From Coniferiporia sulphurascens (lineage: Eukaryota; Basidiomycota; Agaricomycetes; Hymenochaetales; Hymenochaetaceae), in NCBI GenBank assembly GCA_002794785.1, contig NBBA01000023.1, positions 310,001-374,000 of the forward strand: a stretch of DNA of 64,000 nt, in the 5' to 3' direction. A program made the position numbers and the translations under genes. The notes beneath the pieces were generated by a model that worked only from the letters and a program-made list of their open reading frames with translations, had not been told where the DNA came from and searched no databases. Each line of letters begins with the position of its first letter. The stretch's first letter is position 1. Shown here in pieces: positions 20,831 to 32,680 of this stretch.

Positions 20831-23800
20831 TCAGTCTTCGTCGCCATCTCCACCAATTATCCCGACCACTCCATCCTCTTTCCTTTGTTTCTTCGGTGGA
20901 GTTTCCTGCTCCTCAGGATCGCATTCTTTTGCAACTCGCTTCTGCTTCTGTGGACTGTTGGTTGCCTCGTCGAACGGCGCTGAACGCGTACTGTGATGTT
21001 TCCCCTGTATATCCCTTGCCATGTCATCTGAATCCGAGTCGCCATCGTGATTGTCAGACTCGGTAGCCCCAGGCACTGTGACCGACGATGTGTCTATCGT
21101 GGTATTGATGCCAGCTTTCTTCTCCCCCTTCGCCTTGCCCTTTTTCTTCTTTGGCTGAGGCACAAAGTCAATGCCACATTTAGCGGCGTGTTCGATTTCG
21201 AGGATGCTAAAAGGTTCGTAGACGCATGAATAAAAATAACCGAACGGTATGCATCTGAGACATACCGGTCTTTCAGCTTTACGTTGTCTGGGACGTAAGT
21301 CTGTGCCTTCTTGTACAGATCGAGCGCAACCTGTAGATTGCCCCTGGAAGTTCAATTTAGACGCTGAATGGTTTGATTAGGAATACTATTATATTTACTT
21401 CTCAGAATGAGCCCGCGCGAGAGCAACATACGCCCTTCCTGTCTTTTTTTTCGAAGCCGGAGAAAGTACATCAGCAAGCTGCGCCTCTCTGTTACTTTGC
21501 TCACTATGTGCATCATTTTCCACAAAAAGACGCGGGTGCTGAACAGTCAGATGCTGAACGGCGAGCTCTTGAGGAACTCACTATTTCTGCTCTAACTCTA
21601 GTAGCCGCCTCTTTAATTCGTTATCCAGGTCTTGGTGTCGCTTGAGCAAAGGTGTCAGAACGCCCGACGGCAGTGAAGCAGAAGCTATTTGATACGACGG
21701 TAACGTATCGTCTCCGGGAAATACAAGATCCGGAGTCGAGACGTTGCATTGCTGTTGTACGTGAGCTTGCTGCCGTTGCCGCCGTTCATTCTCCTCTCTT
21801 TCCTCGACCTGGCGCTGGCGCTCACGCTCTTCGAGCCGTCGAGAGACCTCCAGCTCAACGGCTTTAGAAATCTGAGGATTTGCAGGGAATTAGTTAATAT
21901 ATTTCGCGCATAAGTAAGGCTTGGTGCAGACCCGTTCGTCTATTTCCTCTTCAGTCATACCCAACCCGATGCTAATTCCTGATTCGCCATGTCTTTGACT
22001 ATTGTTAGACTCCGCGCTGGTCCTCCGGGCACCTTGACCGGAACCACCTATGGCAAACGACTGGAATACACTGCCACCCCCAAGCCCAAACGAAGAGACC
22101 CGTCCCTTTTTTGGACCAGGAAGCTTTGACGGGCCGGCAGTCGGAAGAAGAGACGGCCGCCCTGACTGGCCTGCCGACATGCAGTAATTAAGGGTCCAGG
22201 CAGAAACCGAGATGATGTGGTTGTACATACCAGATGATGTAGAGATATTCACGGAGGGCAGCCGAGGAGGTTGTGAAGCAAGCGCAGCAAAGTGGGGCTT
22301 TGGGACCGGTTGCGTTTCTGCTCGTATTATGGGAAAGAAGTCCTGATGGGTTAATTTTACAATCGAGCCTAATTAGTTCCGCTCTTACCACGGACGTTGA
22401 CAACAGGTTTATTTTCGATTTCCTTCGTTCGTGTTGCGAAGCTTTATATTATTGAAGCCGTAAGTACCACTAAGCTGGGCCAACGATGTTTTACTCACTT
22501 AAGCGTATTCCATGTGTCTTGCCTAAACTTCGCACCAGGGGCCAGATTGCATATTAATAAACCAACTGCCGTCCCTCCGAGGGCATCTTGCAATATCCGA
22601 GTGAGTTTAGAGTTTCTGTACGGTATACGCGACTATAGAAGACGCAAATATTCAGTTTCGGATACCATAATCCTCACTCGGAAGATGTGGTCAGGTAAAC
22701 GCACCGCTCCTTGATTTAATGCGTGTACGACTTGGCCAAGAACGCTCAAAGACTTGTTTATCGCCGAAGATTCTGCCATCCGTGAAGGATCGTTCCCCGT
22801 CAGCTATCCATACCAGACATAGCTAGCACGTGAGAATCACGTCTTCTTGTTTATTTTTAGGATGACAGACCTTGTTGTTTTCTGAGCCTGCCAAATCTAC
22901 AAGATTAATCTTTCCTATTGTCGCTAGTGCAGGACACAATTTTAGGGAAGTCAATCCATTTCAGGGATGAACACTCACTGCGGCCAACAGCAGCGTCCAC
23001 CATATTAACGTAGAGCGTTAATATTGCATGAGAGCGTGATGATGCTCGGTTGAGGTTGGTTGAGCCCGTCGACCGACGTTTAGTTGCAGCTCTGCAGAGT
23101 ATAGGTTAATAAATACAAAGAATATTACCAAGGATACGCACGCATAAGCTCTGTCGAAATCTGATACGCTGGATAGAGGCATCGTGCTTAGATGTGCTAC
23201 GAATACTTGACCTGCTTCGTTTTCCCTTATCGGAAGTTTCGGGGCCTACGGAAGAAGTTAGTCCACAATAAATGATGAGGAAGAAATGATTACGCACGCT
23301 CTCCCTTTCGACCAAAAGATCATAGGCTTCTTCTTTGTATATCTCCATGTACGAGACGGATAGAGATACCTGCATATTTGTGACTATAGCGCTGCGCTCG
23401 AAGAGATCCTTGTGACTGGTCAACTAGGGCCTTTACCAGGGAGCAAGATGAATACCTTGACGACACGCGGGATAATACCAGGCTGAGTCTTTGAGCCCTG
23501 TATCGTGTGCGTCTTCCCAGACGACGTGACACCATAAGCGAATACCGTTACGGTCTATACCAATGATAACTTGTAAGTACGGTGACCGAGCCTGCGGTAG
23601 TAGATAAAAGCGTACAACACCGCTGAATACGACATCTAGGAGGGGCTTTACGTCGTTAGTGTAAATCTCCTCTTGCGAGGAGTTCTGTCCATAGCAGGAG
23701 GAGAAGGGAAATTTGAAGTATTGCGAAGAGTCCCTTGGGTGTACGACAGTAATAAACGAGCCAGAATCGCCTGACTGAACCCCAACAGCGTCGTCGTTTA

Positions 23801-23855
23801 TCTCGCCAGAAAGGAGTGGACGAAGCCGCGCAGCGATACGGATCTTGGACGTCAT
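20831..23855 (-). CDS. kinesin motor protein, chromokinesin/kinesin-10 (KIF22)-like, multi-exon
   Basis: The ATG at 23855 opens a motor domain (IRIAARLRPL). Exon 1 is 23855-23619 and exon 2 is 23554-23456. Motifs in order: P-loop YGVTSSGKT (about 23535-23505), VSYMEIYKEEAYDLL (about 23370-23330), switch I NLNRASSRSHA (about 23060-23030), switch II VDLAGSE (about 22905-22885), SLSVLGQVVHAL (about 22765-22730) and YRNSKLTRILQD (about 22630-22590). A basic Ser/Gly-rich linker follows (22165-21930), then a charged coiled coil, a segment LQVALDLYKKAQTYVPDN (about 21335-21280), and a Lys-rich tail ending in TGA at 20831. Introns are short. The C-terminal arrangement suggests a chromosome-associated kinesin-10, but I am sure only of 'kinesin'. 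It is divergent from the kinetochore gene at 24051. Confidence 0.85.
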
Positions 23856-24050
23856 GGACCAGTCTCAAGGTAGTCGGCGATGTCTAGGACAAGTATGAGG
23901 GCGTGCGTCGAACGGCGAGTCGGGACAAGGCGGGGCACTTGCTGGGACGCGGCCGCAGAAAGATGAACCACAGAAGCGCGTCTTGTGATCACGTGATCGT
24001 TCCTAACGCGCGCGACGCCGCCGACTCTAGTTGTTTGGCAATTAGCGACG

Positions 24051-25335
24051 ATGGCAAGCATGAATATTCGTCCGTCCCTCGACAATGCCGAGTCCAACGC
24101 TCACATAGACAAGGCCAAATCCATAATCGACAGCTTCAATAACGGCACGCTTAACATCACGCAGGCAAAAGCCAATTTCGATAAGAAAATTAACGAGTTT
24201 AACGAGATCGACCCGGCCACCGCGTTCACGCCCAGGCAGCGCCCCTCTCACATAGCCAACGAGGTTGACGCGCAAGTAGTAAGGCTTCTGAAAACTGTGC
24301 TACTCCTGCTTCTCACTGACATACCCTAGTCATTCCTCCGCAAGCTAAAGTTCAACTACCTCGAGCAGAATGCGAAAGATAAATACATCAAAACCATTGT
24401 CGATGATGACTCCGATATAATAAAAGCGGATGACAACGAAGCACTCCGACAAAGCAACGAGTTGAAAAAGGCCCAGCTTAAGGATGCCAAAGACCGACTC
24501 GCAAAGCGTAATAGAGATGTCAAGGAGCTTGCATTGGATGTCGAGTCGAGTAAGTTGAGAGGGCGATGCGTTTTATAATGAACACAACGTCAAATAACGT
24601 TTCTCTGCAGAATACAAGTCCGCGCAGTCAGTCACCGAAGAGCTTGCTAGGCTCACTTCTCAGATTCTCGACGCGCGTCTGGCACTGTCTCGCCTCCGCA
24701 CCGCGCATCCTCTACCGCGTCTCTCTGTCGCGACGGCGAATGCAACTTTGGAGACTCAAACCGAACAAATGACTGCACTGGATGCACAATTGTCCGAAAA
24801 TGCTGCACGCGTGGAGAAGGTAAAAGAGAAAGTGCAAGACGCTGCACGCGACGTAGAGCGGTTGCGGGTGGAGCGCACAGCGAAGGAAGAGGAAGTCCGC
24901 CAGACAAAAGTGGAAGAAGAAGATGATCGCGTCGTGGGGCTATATGACTGGTACTTGGCTACTACTTTGCCAGTAGCTGACCTCATCTGACACAATGTAT
25001 TGAACCGCAGGTACACCGCAGCCCTTGCCCTACATCGGTCTTTATTTTCCCTCGTTTCATCCAAGTCTATCGCGGAAAATGAAGTCGAACTTACTTATGA
25101 AGTATCGTCATCATCGACATCCATTCCCCGATCTCAGGTGACAAAGCCAACGACTTTCACTCTCACTCTCCTTTTCCACCCTAACACGCGCACGCTGGCC
25201 GACGCATCAATCGCGTCTCCGGATCCAACAATATCCGAGTTAAATATGGCGGACCTTATTGGAAGTCATGTGCAGTCCAATGACGTTCTGGGTCTGGTAC
25301 GCGGTATCATGGCTCGTTTGCGCGCAGGTAATTAA
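24051..25335 (+). CDS. Sos7/Kre28-like kinetochore coiled-coil protein (369 aa)
   Basis: Four exons with consistent phases: 24051-24275, 24330-24549, 24611-24950, 25011-25335. The N-terminal part has SFLRKLKFNYLEQNAKDKYI (from 24330), which I associate with fungal Sos7 proteins. A long coiled coil (about residues 110-245: LKKAQLKDAKDRLAKRNRD..., VEKVKEKVQDAARDVERLR...) follows, then a compact C-terminal domain of about 110 residues. Sos7 and budding-yeast Kre28 bind the Spc7/Knl1 kinetochore scaffold and help load it. If the call is right, the protein acts in the KMN network. It shares a 195-bp intergenic region with the divergent kinesin gene. Alternative: another coiled-coil kinetochore subunit. 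Confidence 0.6.
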
Positions 25336-27103
25336 TCGGTTTTACCGTGGGGTGGGGGTTGGAGGGAGTTAATTGTCTATAAGTAATGGTAAGCAGACGT
25401 TTCCTATACCTCGGACGGACAGTTAACTTTTTTTCTAGAAATGTTTGCCATCAGATTGTCTTTATAGAAACGTTATGTATTACTACTGCATTTTTCACTC
25501 GCTGTACAATTGCTTGACTGCATTCACAATTATTCGTTGGCAGCAAGATATCTATTCTTTAAGAAGGGGGACTGAAAGTGGCAACGCTTTGTCTTCAATG
25601 ATCATGCGAAGCGTAAACGTGAATGCGACTTACGTTTTTCAAAGAGCACAATGTCTTCGTTTATCGTGAGTGTTTCTATAAGAGGGTATTCTCGAAAAAA
25701 TGGTGCTTTCGGATTGCCTTGCTCATTCAGTCGCCCTCATTCAGAATGCCGACCTGAAAAACAAAATATAAGTATCTTGAGAACCTCTCGTTGTCGTCGA
25801 TGCACTGGAGAGCCATGACGGTCGAGATTATATCCTCGAGTATTGATCAGATACTACTAGTGCATCGTATCAACTCCTGCCCGTTTCCACACTCCTTCCT
25901 CGAAACTCAAGAACTATTCGCATCCCCATATTTATCTATGCATCGGTGACAGACAAAGTCCACGTCCGCTACGTTAGCAGAAGCGCTCCATAAGCTAGGC
26001 CGGATCTTGTATCTCGATGTGCTAGTCATACATCCGCAGCAACGGCCGAGACAGACCTTAAAGGGTCAGATTTGCAGCACTTCGGACGTGTGTCGTTCAT
26101 GAGATTATGTTCCTTGTCGCATTTGGGGATGCGTGCCCTCCCTACATGCCTTACACGTCGACCTTAAACGACCGCTTTTTATTAGTTTGTCTCCGGAGTT
26201 CGTTCACCCCTAGGACTCAGGCGCCGCACCTTACTATGCTCAGTCCCTCTTCCTTCACGTGTTTCCCAGGACTTGTCGTTTTGTTCTCCTGAAGGCATAA
26301 CTACTATCGCAGCAGTGACGAAATCTGGCACCACGAACCCGGGCTGATGGTTAACGGCAATGATGCAGGAAGTCCAAGGACGGTTATACCCTGGGCCTGA
26401 CGACAACCTTCTGCTTCACTCCAAGCACGAGCGGTGTCGAATGCTGATCAATGATTCGCATATCTGTGGCCCTATTCTACACTACGTGCCGTATAGATGT
26501 AGCGTATTAGTTCTCGTTAGTACAAATTACACGGAGAATGGCCAGTGCGTTCCTATTTTCTGTTGTTATCCCAAAGTTGAGCATACAGCACCGTGTTAAG
26601 GTATTTTTGGCCGCAAGGGCGAAGCGGACGGCCTTACTGGAGATGCATTGAGATTCAATACTGAAATATCAGGGCAACTTGCAATCAGCATATTTCATTC
26701 GAGAAAACTATGCCCTTGTCCCATCCATCGACAAAAATATAGGACCTCAAATAGCAGATACTGAAAAACTAGCTCGTCCCCTTTATTTTTATTTGGTCTT
26801 TTGACTTGAACTGGGTGGCAATTTCCGTAGCATATACCTATACATGTATGAACATGTTAGTTTAATCAATCAATTGAACACAAAGGATGACGTGATGCAT
26901 TGTGATGAGACGACAGAAGTGTGAGCAAGATTGATGATGGATATCATAGAGACGATGGGACATGTGTATGCGTGCATAATAAAGGAGTGGTTGTTCAATA
27001 ATTTGACTTCATATGCGTAATTAATTATAAAGGAGTTGTTGTCATGACGGTATCGTCGGAAGAAGCAACAGCCGGAGGTGCAGACATAGGATAAGAAGGA
27101 TCG
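25336..27103. other. long intergenic stretch, nothing recognised
   Basis: These 1.77 kb show only frames of 60-80 codons without family resemblance or consistent splice phases. The right third (26640-27080) is AT-rich and poor in coding signal. It could hold regulatory DNA, an RNA gene or a decayed gene; I see no specific motif. Confidence 0.4.
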
Positions 27104-29898
27104 TCATGGAGTGTGCGCTTGCGCTTCTTGTTTATCTAGTGGGTGGAATCGGTCAGTACTACATGAAACTGAAGTCACACTTGTACTGACCCGACGTTCC
27201 ATTTCCTCGCACTGTTCTTTCTGCCTTCTTATCATTTCCCTGTAGCCGTCTTCCAAGAACTCAATCCTCTCGTCTTTATCCTCCATAGCCTCACGCAACT
27301 TCGCTCGTTCCACCTCGGCCGCGTCTAATAGCGCCTGAATGGAGGTGATAGATCCTTGAAGAACTTCATGTTGCTGGCGCAACGACCTCAGCTCATTCAT
27401 CCTACACAGTAACTCTACTTCCTTTGTCTTGAACAGTTCCCGGGAGTCAGCAAGCTCAATCTCCTTTGCCTGGAGCTGAATTGTCAGCACATTGATCTGG
27501 CCCATTGAAGACTGCAAATTTGTGCGCAGCTCTTGCTCGCTCTCTTCTGCCCGAGCCAACTTCATGTTCCTGTCACTCAGTTCCATCACGTTCTTATCGA
27601 CTTCCTCCCGGAGGGACCGCACGCGTTCCTCTGTGTCCTTGGTATACACTTCGTAAGACTTTTGGACGGCTGAGAGATTAACCTCGAGGCGCAGTCTTTC
27701 CTGGAATTCATGCTCAAACTGTGCCGAGAATCTCCGCACTTCCGAGCACGATTCCATCAGTTGAACGTTCAGCTTGTTAACGCCTTCTTGGAGAACAGCG
27801 ATTTCTGCCCTGCCTCGCTCCGTTTCCTGAAGAAGCGACGCCTCGCGTTCTTGCGTGTCCAATTTCTCCTTCGCCAGGACAATAGTGATGTCCTGAATAT
27901 CTTTTTTTACCGAACGCATTTCGTCCAGAGTCCCAAGAAGCTGATGGTGTAAACTTTCGCGGTTGGTGTCCGAATGTTTTAAGGCCTCTTTCGTGGACTC
28001 AAGTTGGTTTGCAAGGCTTATGGATTCGACCTTGGCCTCTTCGACGTCCCGTTCAGCTTTCTCGATCCTCGTTGTAAGTGCGACCGTAGTAGCCAGAGAC
28101 TCGACCACCTCTCTTTCCTCCGCTTGCAACAGTCCCCGGACGCGCAGCAGCTCGCCGGTCTGATCCATCAGTCGCTTTTCCAGATCATTATTGCGTTCAA
28201 TAAGGTCGACGTTACTGCCTTTGAGCACCTCGCATTGGTCCGCTGCCGCCGTATGCCTCCCGAAAAGAACACGATATTCATCTTCGAGCTTCTTACTTCC
28301 GTCCTCTCGGACAGCCAGCTGTGTTTTGAGGGAGACTATCTCATTATCTCGTTCCTCAAGGGAAGCCGACTGCGCAGACCCGATTTTAGCATTATTCCTT
28401 GAGTTGTTATTATGATAATAAGGACAGGGCCCACCATCACTTGGAGCTCCCGTCTCGCTTCGTTTCTCTCATCTACAAGCTCTTCGATTCTTCTTCTCCG
28501 CTCTAATTCTACATCACCCCGGCTTCCGTCCCTAGTCTTCTTGAGCAATCGCGGAGGCGACGACGAGGGCGTATTGATCCGGGGGTCTGAATAAAACTTC
28601 CCGCGGGTGGGCAGAATCTGGCTGTTCAACGCAAACTCACCATCGTCGTTGGTGTACGTCGCATCTGGATCGAAAGAACCAATCTCCGAGTCGAGATAGT
28701 CTTCCACCTGCATAGGCGAGTCCGGTTCAGTCCCAAAATCACTTGGTGCCGGTGTTGGCTGCTTGCTAATGCTTGAGATGAATGAGCCGGACTTTGTGCG
28801 CATTAATGCAAAAATCGGGTCTTGCGGCAACCCATGAGCCTTTGAATTGGCTTTCGCAAGTACCCTACTTTCGATATTCCCAAGGGTGGACGAGGTCAGA
28901 ACTGTAACGTCTAAACAAGCGGGCACTCACATAGGGGGAGGAGTATCGGGCTCATCCGGAGCAATTGTTATATCACTGTCATTGACCATTGTTGTATCCC
29001 CCAAGTCAGCCTCGAAATCCGACAAACCGGACAGCTCATCCCTCAAATCGAGAATAAGATCATCTTGCGTTTCAAGAAGCTCATTCAGTCTTCTAACTTC
29101 TGTGCATTTCTCACGTTCCAGTGCATCTTGCGCAGAGGTGAGCTCGTCGAATGCACATTGCAGCTTTCTGACCTCGGCGAGTAGCTGTAGGTGTTTTGTA
29201 AGGCTATATTCAACCACCGTAATTAGTGGTAAATGTGAGCGAACCTCTGCTTTAGACATTTTCGAGAGCGGTTTCTTCCCAGAGGATTCTGTATTTTCCC
29301 CACTCTCAGGCAACCGAACTCGAACCGAAGACCTCGCTTTGACCTTCGAGTCTGACCGGGGAAGTTCACGGATTAGCTTCGACCATGCTGTGTTCTCCTT
29401 GCAGTCCTGGGAGTGCTCGTGGTCTGCGGAAAGGCGACAAGACTGACGTGTCTTTGCGATTCTGCCAGGTATTCGAGTCAACCCAAAAACACTACTATGT
29501 TTCCATTCTTCCATTCTTACCGTTTCTTTCCATCGAGAGTAAGGGCGATGTGTCCGGGAGGAGGTTCGGAATCAAATAGGGTTCGCGACGTCTAACCACA
29601 GTAAATTGATTACATAGTAAACAACACGGGGGAAACCGCCGTACTCACGAGATCTTCACATGCAGATTTGATCCACGTCTTCCAGTAAGGACCGAGTTGG
29701 TCCTCTTGGGCTTCCGCATTCTTTCTCACTAGAGCAGGGTAAGGCCTATGAATATCTGACCATGGATGAATGACACCGCCCTACCTTGGGTAGCCAAAGT
29801 CTTGAGATGTATAGAATCTCTTCGAGTCCGCTGACGTATGTCGGAAACGGCATTTACCACGCCTACACGAGAGAAAAATCAGCCTTTTTGCCAGGCAT
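27104..29898 (-). CDS. large coiled-coil protein of unknown function (about 815 aa)
   Basis: Seven exons join in phase: 29898-29869, 29830-29785, 29728-29649, 29591-29521, 29461-28931, 28864-28441, 28369-27104. An extra 60-nt in-frame intron near 29239-29180 is possible. The N-terminus (MPGKKADFSL, then GPYWKTWIKSACEDL) is followed by a basic region, a first coiled coil (about residues 175-235), an acidic Ser/Thr/Pro-rich segment with SP/TP sites, and a long coiled coil covering roughly the last 430 residues (LERRRRIEELVDERNEA... to EEMERRV). No motor, kinase or membrane segment is seen. The architecture suits a cytoskeletal, spindle-pole or septation scaffold, but I cannot name the family. 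Confidence 0.75.
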
Positions 29899-30338
29899 GA
29901 TATCAAGGCGTCATACGCTCTGCATAGGAGTAGCGACGAGTTTTCCGCCTGGTAGCCTCCGAGTCACCGCGCGTCTTCTGTGAGACCATGCGTTTTGCAC
30001 CGTGCAGATAAGAGACAGTCCTGATAGTCCAGACTCAAGGAGAAGAAAACAGAGAGGGGGGTCGCGATGAGAGTTAGGGAGGTGTCGCTTGTGGTGGCCG
30101 GGAGTGACGATGTGAACAACCCGGGACCGGCAGGAGCAGCTGGAGCTGGAGCGTCCCTCATTGTAGTCACGACGCGAGGCGGCCGCGCCACTCGCGACCG
30201 TTTTAGAAAATCTTAAGCAATGTGACGTATTGTCACGCGTTATTCCCTTTCCTGGTCTCCCGAGCAAACAGCGTGCAGACCGTCCTCAGCAGTGCCGGAG
30301 ACGACAACGATCAAGCGACGTCCACGCCGCCGTTCATC
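29899..30338. promoter_or_regulatory. shared divergent promoter region
   Basis: 440 bp separate the start of the coiled-coil gene (-) from the SmD1 start (+). The stretch from 30180 to 30338 includes GC-rich and CT-rich tracts expected in SmD1 leader DNA. No clear TATA box is seen. Confidence 0.35.
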
Positions 30339-30821
30339 ATGAAGCTCGTCAGGTACGCCGACGGATGTCTGCAAGGGGCAAATTCGGATACTTACCCCTG
30401 TATTTCCAGATTTTTGATGAAATTAAACAATGAGACGATCACAATCGAGCTCAAAAACGGTTCGGTCATCCATGGCACGATCACAGGTCAGCCCTCATCG
30501 TGTCGTATGCACTGCATCCATTAACCACTGCCTTTTCGCGCTCTCAAGGTGTCGACATGCAGATGAACACGCATCTCAAAACCGTCAAGATGACCATGCG
30601 CAACCGCGATCCCCAGTCCCTCGACTCGCTCTCCATCCGCGGGAAACAACATCCGCTACTTCGTCCTCCCCGATGCACTACCCTTAGACACCCTCCTGGT
30701 CGACGATGCACCCAAGCCGAAAGGCGGGCGCAAGAAGGACGACGCACGCGGGCGCGGACGGGGGGCCCGCGGCGTTGAACGCGGAAGGGCACGCGGCCGT
30801 GGACGGGGCAGAGGACGGTGA
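30339..30821 (+). pseudogene. SMD1: small nuclear ribonucleoprotein Sm D1, one-base frameshift as read
   Basis: Exons 30339-30352, 30410-30486 and 30549-30821. The product is the Sm-fold protein D1 of the heptameric ring on U1, U2, U4 and U5 snRNA. Sm1 reads [20 protein letters not shown] and continues in phase through [16 protein letters not shown] and [11 protein letters not shown]. At 30641-30650 (GGGAAACAAC) one extra A shifts the frame: the family sequence GNNIRYF is in the +1 frame, followed by [12 protein letters not shown] and the Arg/Gly-rich tail ending GRGRGR with TGA at 30819. Length would be the usual 119 or so. SmD1 is essential, so this is more likely a sequence error or a second locus exists. 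Convergent with the AsnRS gene. Confidence 0.88.
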
Positions 30822-30995
30822 AGCCTGTGTCATTGCGCCGGTATCCTTTGTTCCTTTAGCACTGTTTCTGTTATGCATATAAAAGGGGGACGCCGTGCCC
30901 CTCGTGTACATGGTACTGTTCTTGTTGCAGTTTGTTTCTCGTTAGTCTTATTGCGATGCATCACCCTGAATTTTTTACTATGTGTGATCTATGGT

Positions 30996-32555
30996 CTATA
31001 ACAGCATTCTTCCCGCCCAACGAGGCATTGCAATGCATTCACGCACGTTCGGTTGGCCAGTAACCGCGCTGACCAGCCTCTCGAATCCGAGTCCAAATCC
31101 GCCATGCGGGGCACCTCCAAACTTCCGCAATTCCCTATACCATCCATACTCCTCTCTCCCCAGCAAGCCGTGCTTCTCCAGCGCCTTGTCAAGCAGTTCC
31201 AACCGCTCCTCCCTCAGCGACCCGCCCACCAGCTCGCCTATCCCAGGAACAAGTAGATCAAAACATCCGACCGTCTTCCCGTCAGCGTTCAGCCGCATGT
31301 AAAACGGCTTTATCGCTGCAGGAAAGTCCGTCACAAAGACGGGCCCACCCGACGCGTCCGCAAGCCATTTTTCATGTTCACTCTGCAGGCCCTTCCCCCA
31401 CTCCGGCGCGAACTCGAAGCGCCCCGGCTCCTCGGCGTGAGCGGCGCACAGCGCGTCGATCGCATCCGCGTAGCTCATACGCGCCCACTCCCGCCCGAGT
31501 GTGAACGTGCGCTCCACGCGCGCCGCGAGCTCACTATCCTCTTCACCCTCCTGCGCTACAACAGTGCGCACCGCATGCTTGATGGCATCCTCAACAACTC
31601 CACAAACGTCCTCGACGCGCTGCGTGAACGCCCACTCGGCTTCGAGCATCCAGAACTCAGCAAGGTGTCGATTCGTCTGTGAGCGCTCTGCGCGGAAACT
31701 CGGTGCGAGGGTGTATACCCGCGTGTGGGCGTGAGCGAGCGCTTCGAGGTGAAGCTGCGAGGAGACAGTGAGATATGCTTCTCTGCGGAAGAAATGGCGG
31801 TCTGCGTCGTTATCAGAACTGGTCCCGGCTTCCGCTGCAGAGACAGGCGGTGTGTCGCCAGACGAGACAGTGAACGCCTCGCCCGCGCCTTCGCAGTCGC
31901 TAGAAGTTATAATGGGCGTGTGCATGTACAGAAAGCCTTCTTTCTGCGTAACTCTTTCCTTAGTGAAAAACGACTTGTAGGGAGCTCCAAGCTGACCTCG
32001 AAGTATATACGAAGTGCACGCGTAAGACAGTCGCGAACCCGGAGCATCTCGCCAATTTTGTCCGCACGCGCACGGAGATGGCACTGGTCGCGCAGATAGT
32101 CAACCGTCAAGGCCTGTTTCTGTATAGGATACGTCTACAATGATGGGCGTCAGAGGGATAAAACATGAGGACTGCAGGCGACTCACTTCCGGATCACACT
32201 CGCCCACCACCTCGGCTGCTTCGACGCGAAACTCCTTCGCCTGCTGTGCACCGCGGCTCTCGACTAGCTGGCCGAACAGCTTGACGCTACACCCGTTAGT
32301 TAACCTATAAAACCAAGTAAATTATCAACGCATGAATGAAAACATGAAGGCAGACTTTTCCGGCAGGACATGCTTGCTGAAAACAGCCTGGAGGCCGCGC
32401 GAGGAGCTGCCGTCGCTGACGACAGCAAACGCGACATTTTTCTGGCGTCGCACAGACTTTACCCAACCGCAGACCTCAACCTGCGTCGGCGACGTTTGCC
32501 TCGCGAGGAGTTGTCGGATGGTCGGCGGGAGGGGGCGTCGCAGCACGCCGAGCAT
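30996..32555 (-). CDS. asparaginyl-tRNA synthetase, mitochondrial type (461 aa)
   Basis: Four exons in phase: 32555-32356, 32286-32187, 32134-31997, 31943-30996. The N-terminal OB-fold anticodon-binding domain reads [20 protein letters not shown]. The class II catalytic domain has motif 2 around [19 protein letters not shown] and motif 3 [11 protein letters not shown] near the C-terminus. It charges tRNA-Asn. The start [20 protein letters not shown] is Arg-rich without acidic residues, like a mitochondrial presequence. The large N-terminal extension of fungal cytosolic AsnRS is missing, so I favour the NARS2/Slm5 type. The preferred start is the ATG at 32555; an upstream in-frame GTG was ignored. 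Divergent from the DNAJC17 gene, starts 125 bp apart. Confidence 0.88.
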
Positions 32556-32680
32556 GGCGTCGGACTCGAGTCGACTCGAGGCCTGAGACACAGAGACGCG
32601 CCTCGTCAGGTGACTCGGACGCGGTGACCCTCCATCCTCGACTCGACCGCGACCATCCCTCCTGCCTCACTCGTCCCACA
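32556..32680. promoter_or_regulatory. 125-bp bidirectional promoter
   Basis: The starts of the AsnRS (-) and DNAJC17-like (+) genes are only 125 bp apart, so both must be driven from this interval or from overlapping leaders. It contains a palindromic GAGTCGACTC (32569-32578) inside the repeated CTCGAGTCGACTCGAGG. Confidence 0.5.

Noticed and set aside
22400..24330. Small plus-strand and minus-strand ORFs around the kinesin gene as separate genes
   Set aside because: They are introns or alternate frames of the kinesin and Sos7-like genes.
30996..32555. Cytosolic AsnRS
   Set aside because: The long N-terminal extension of fungal cytosolic AsnRS is missing and the N-terminus is Arg-rich without acidic residues, like a mitochondrial presequence.
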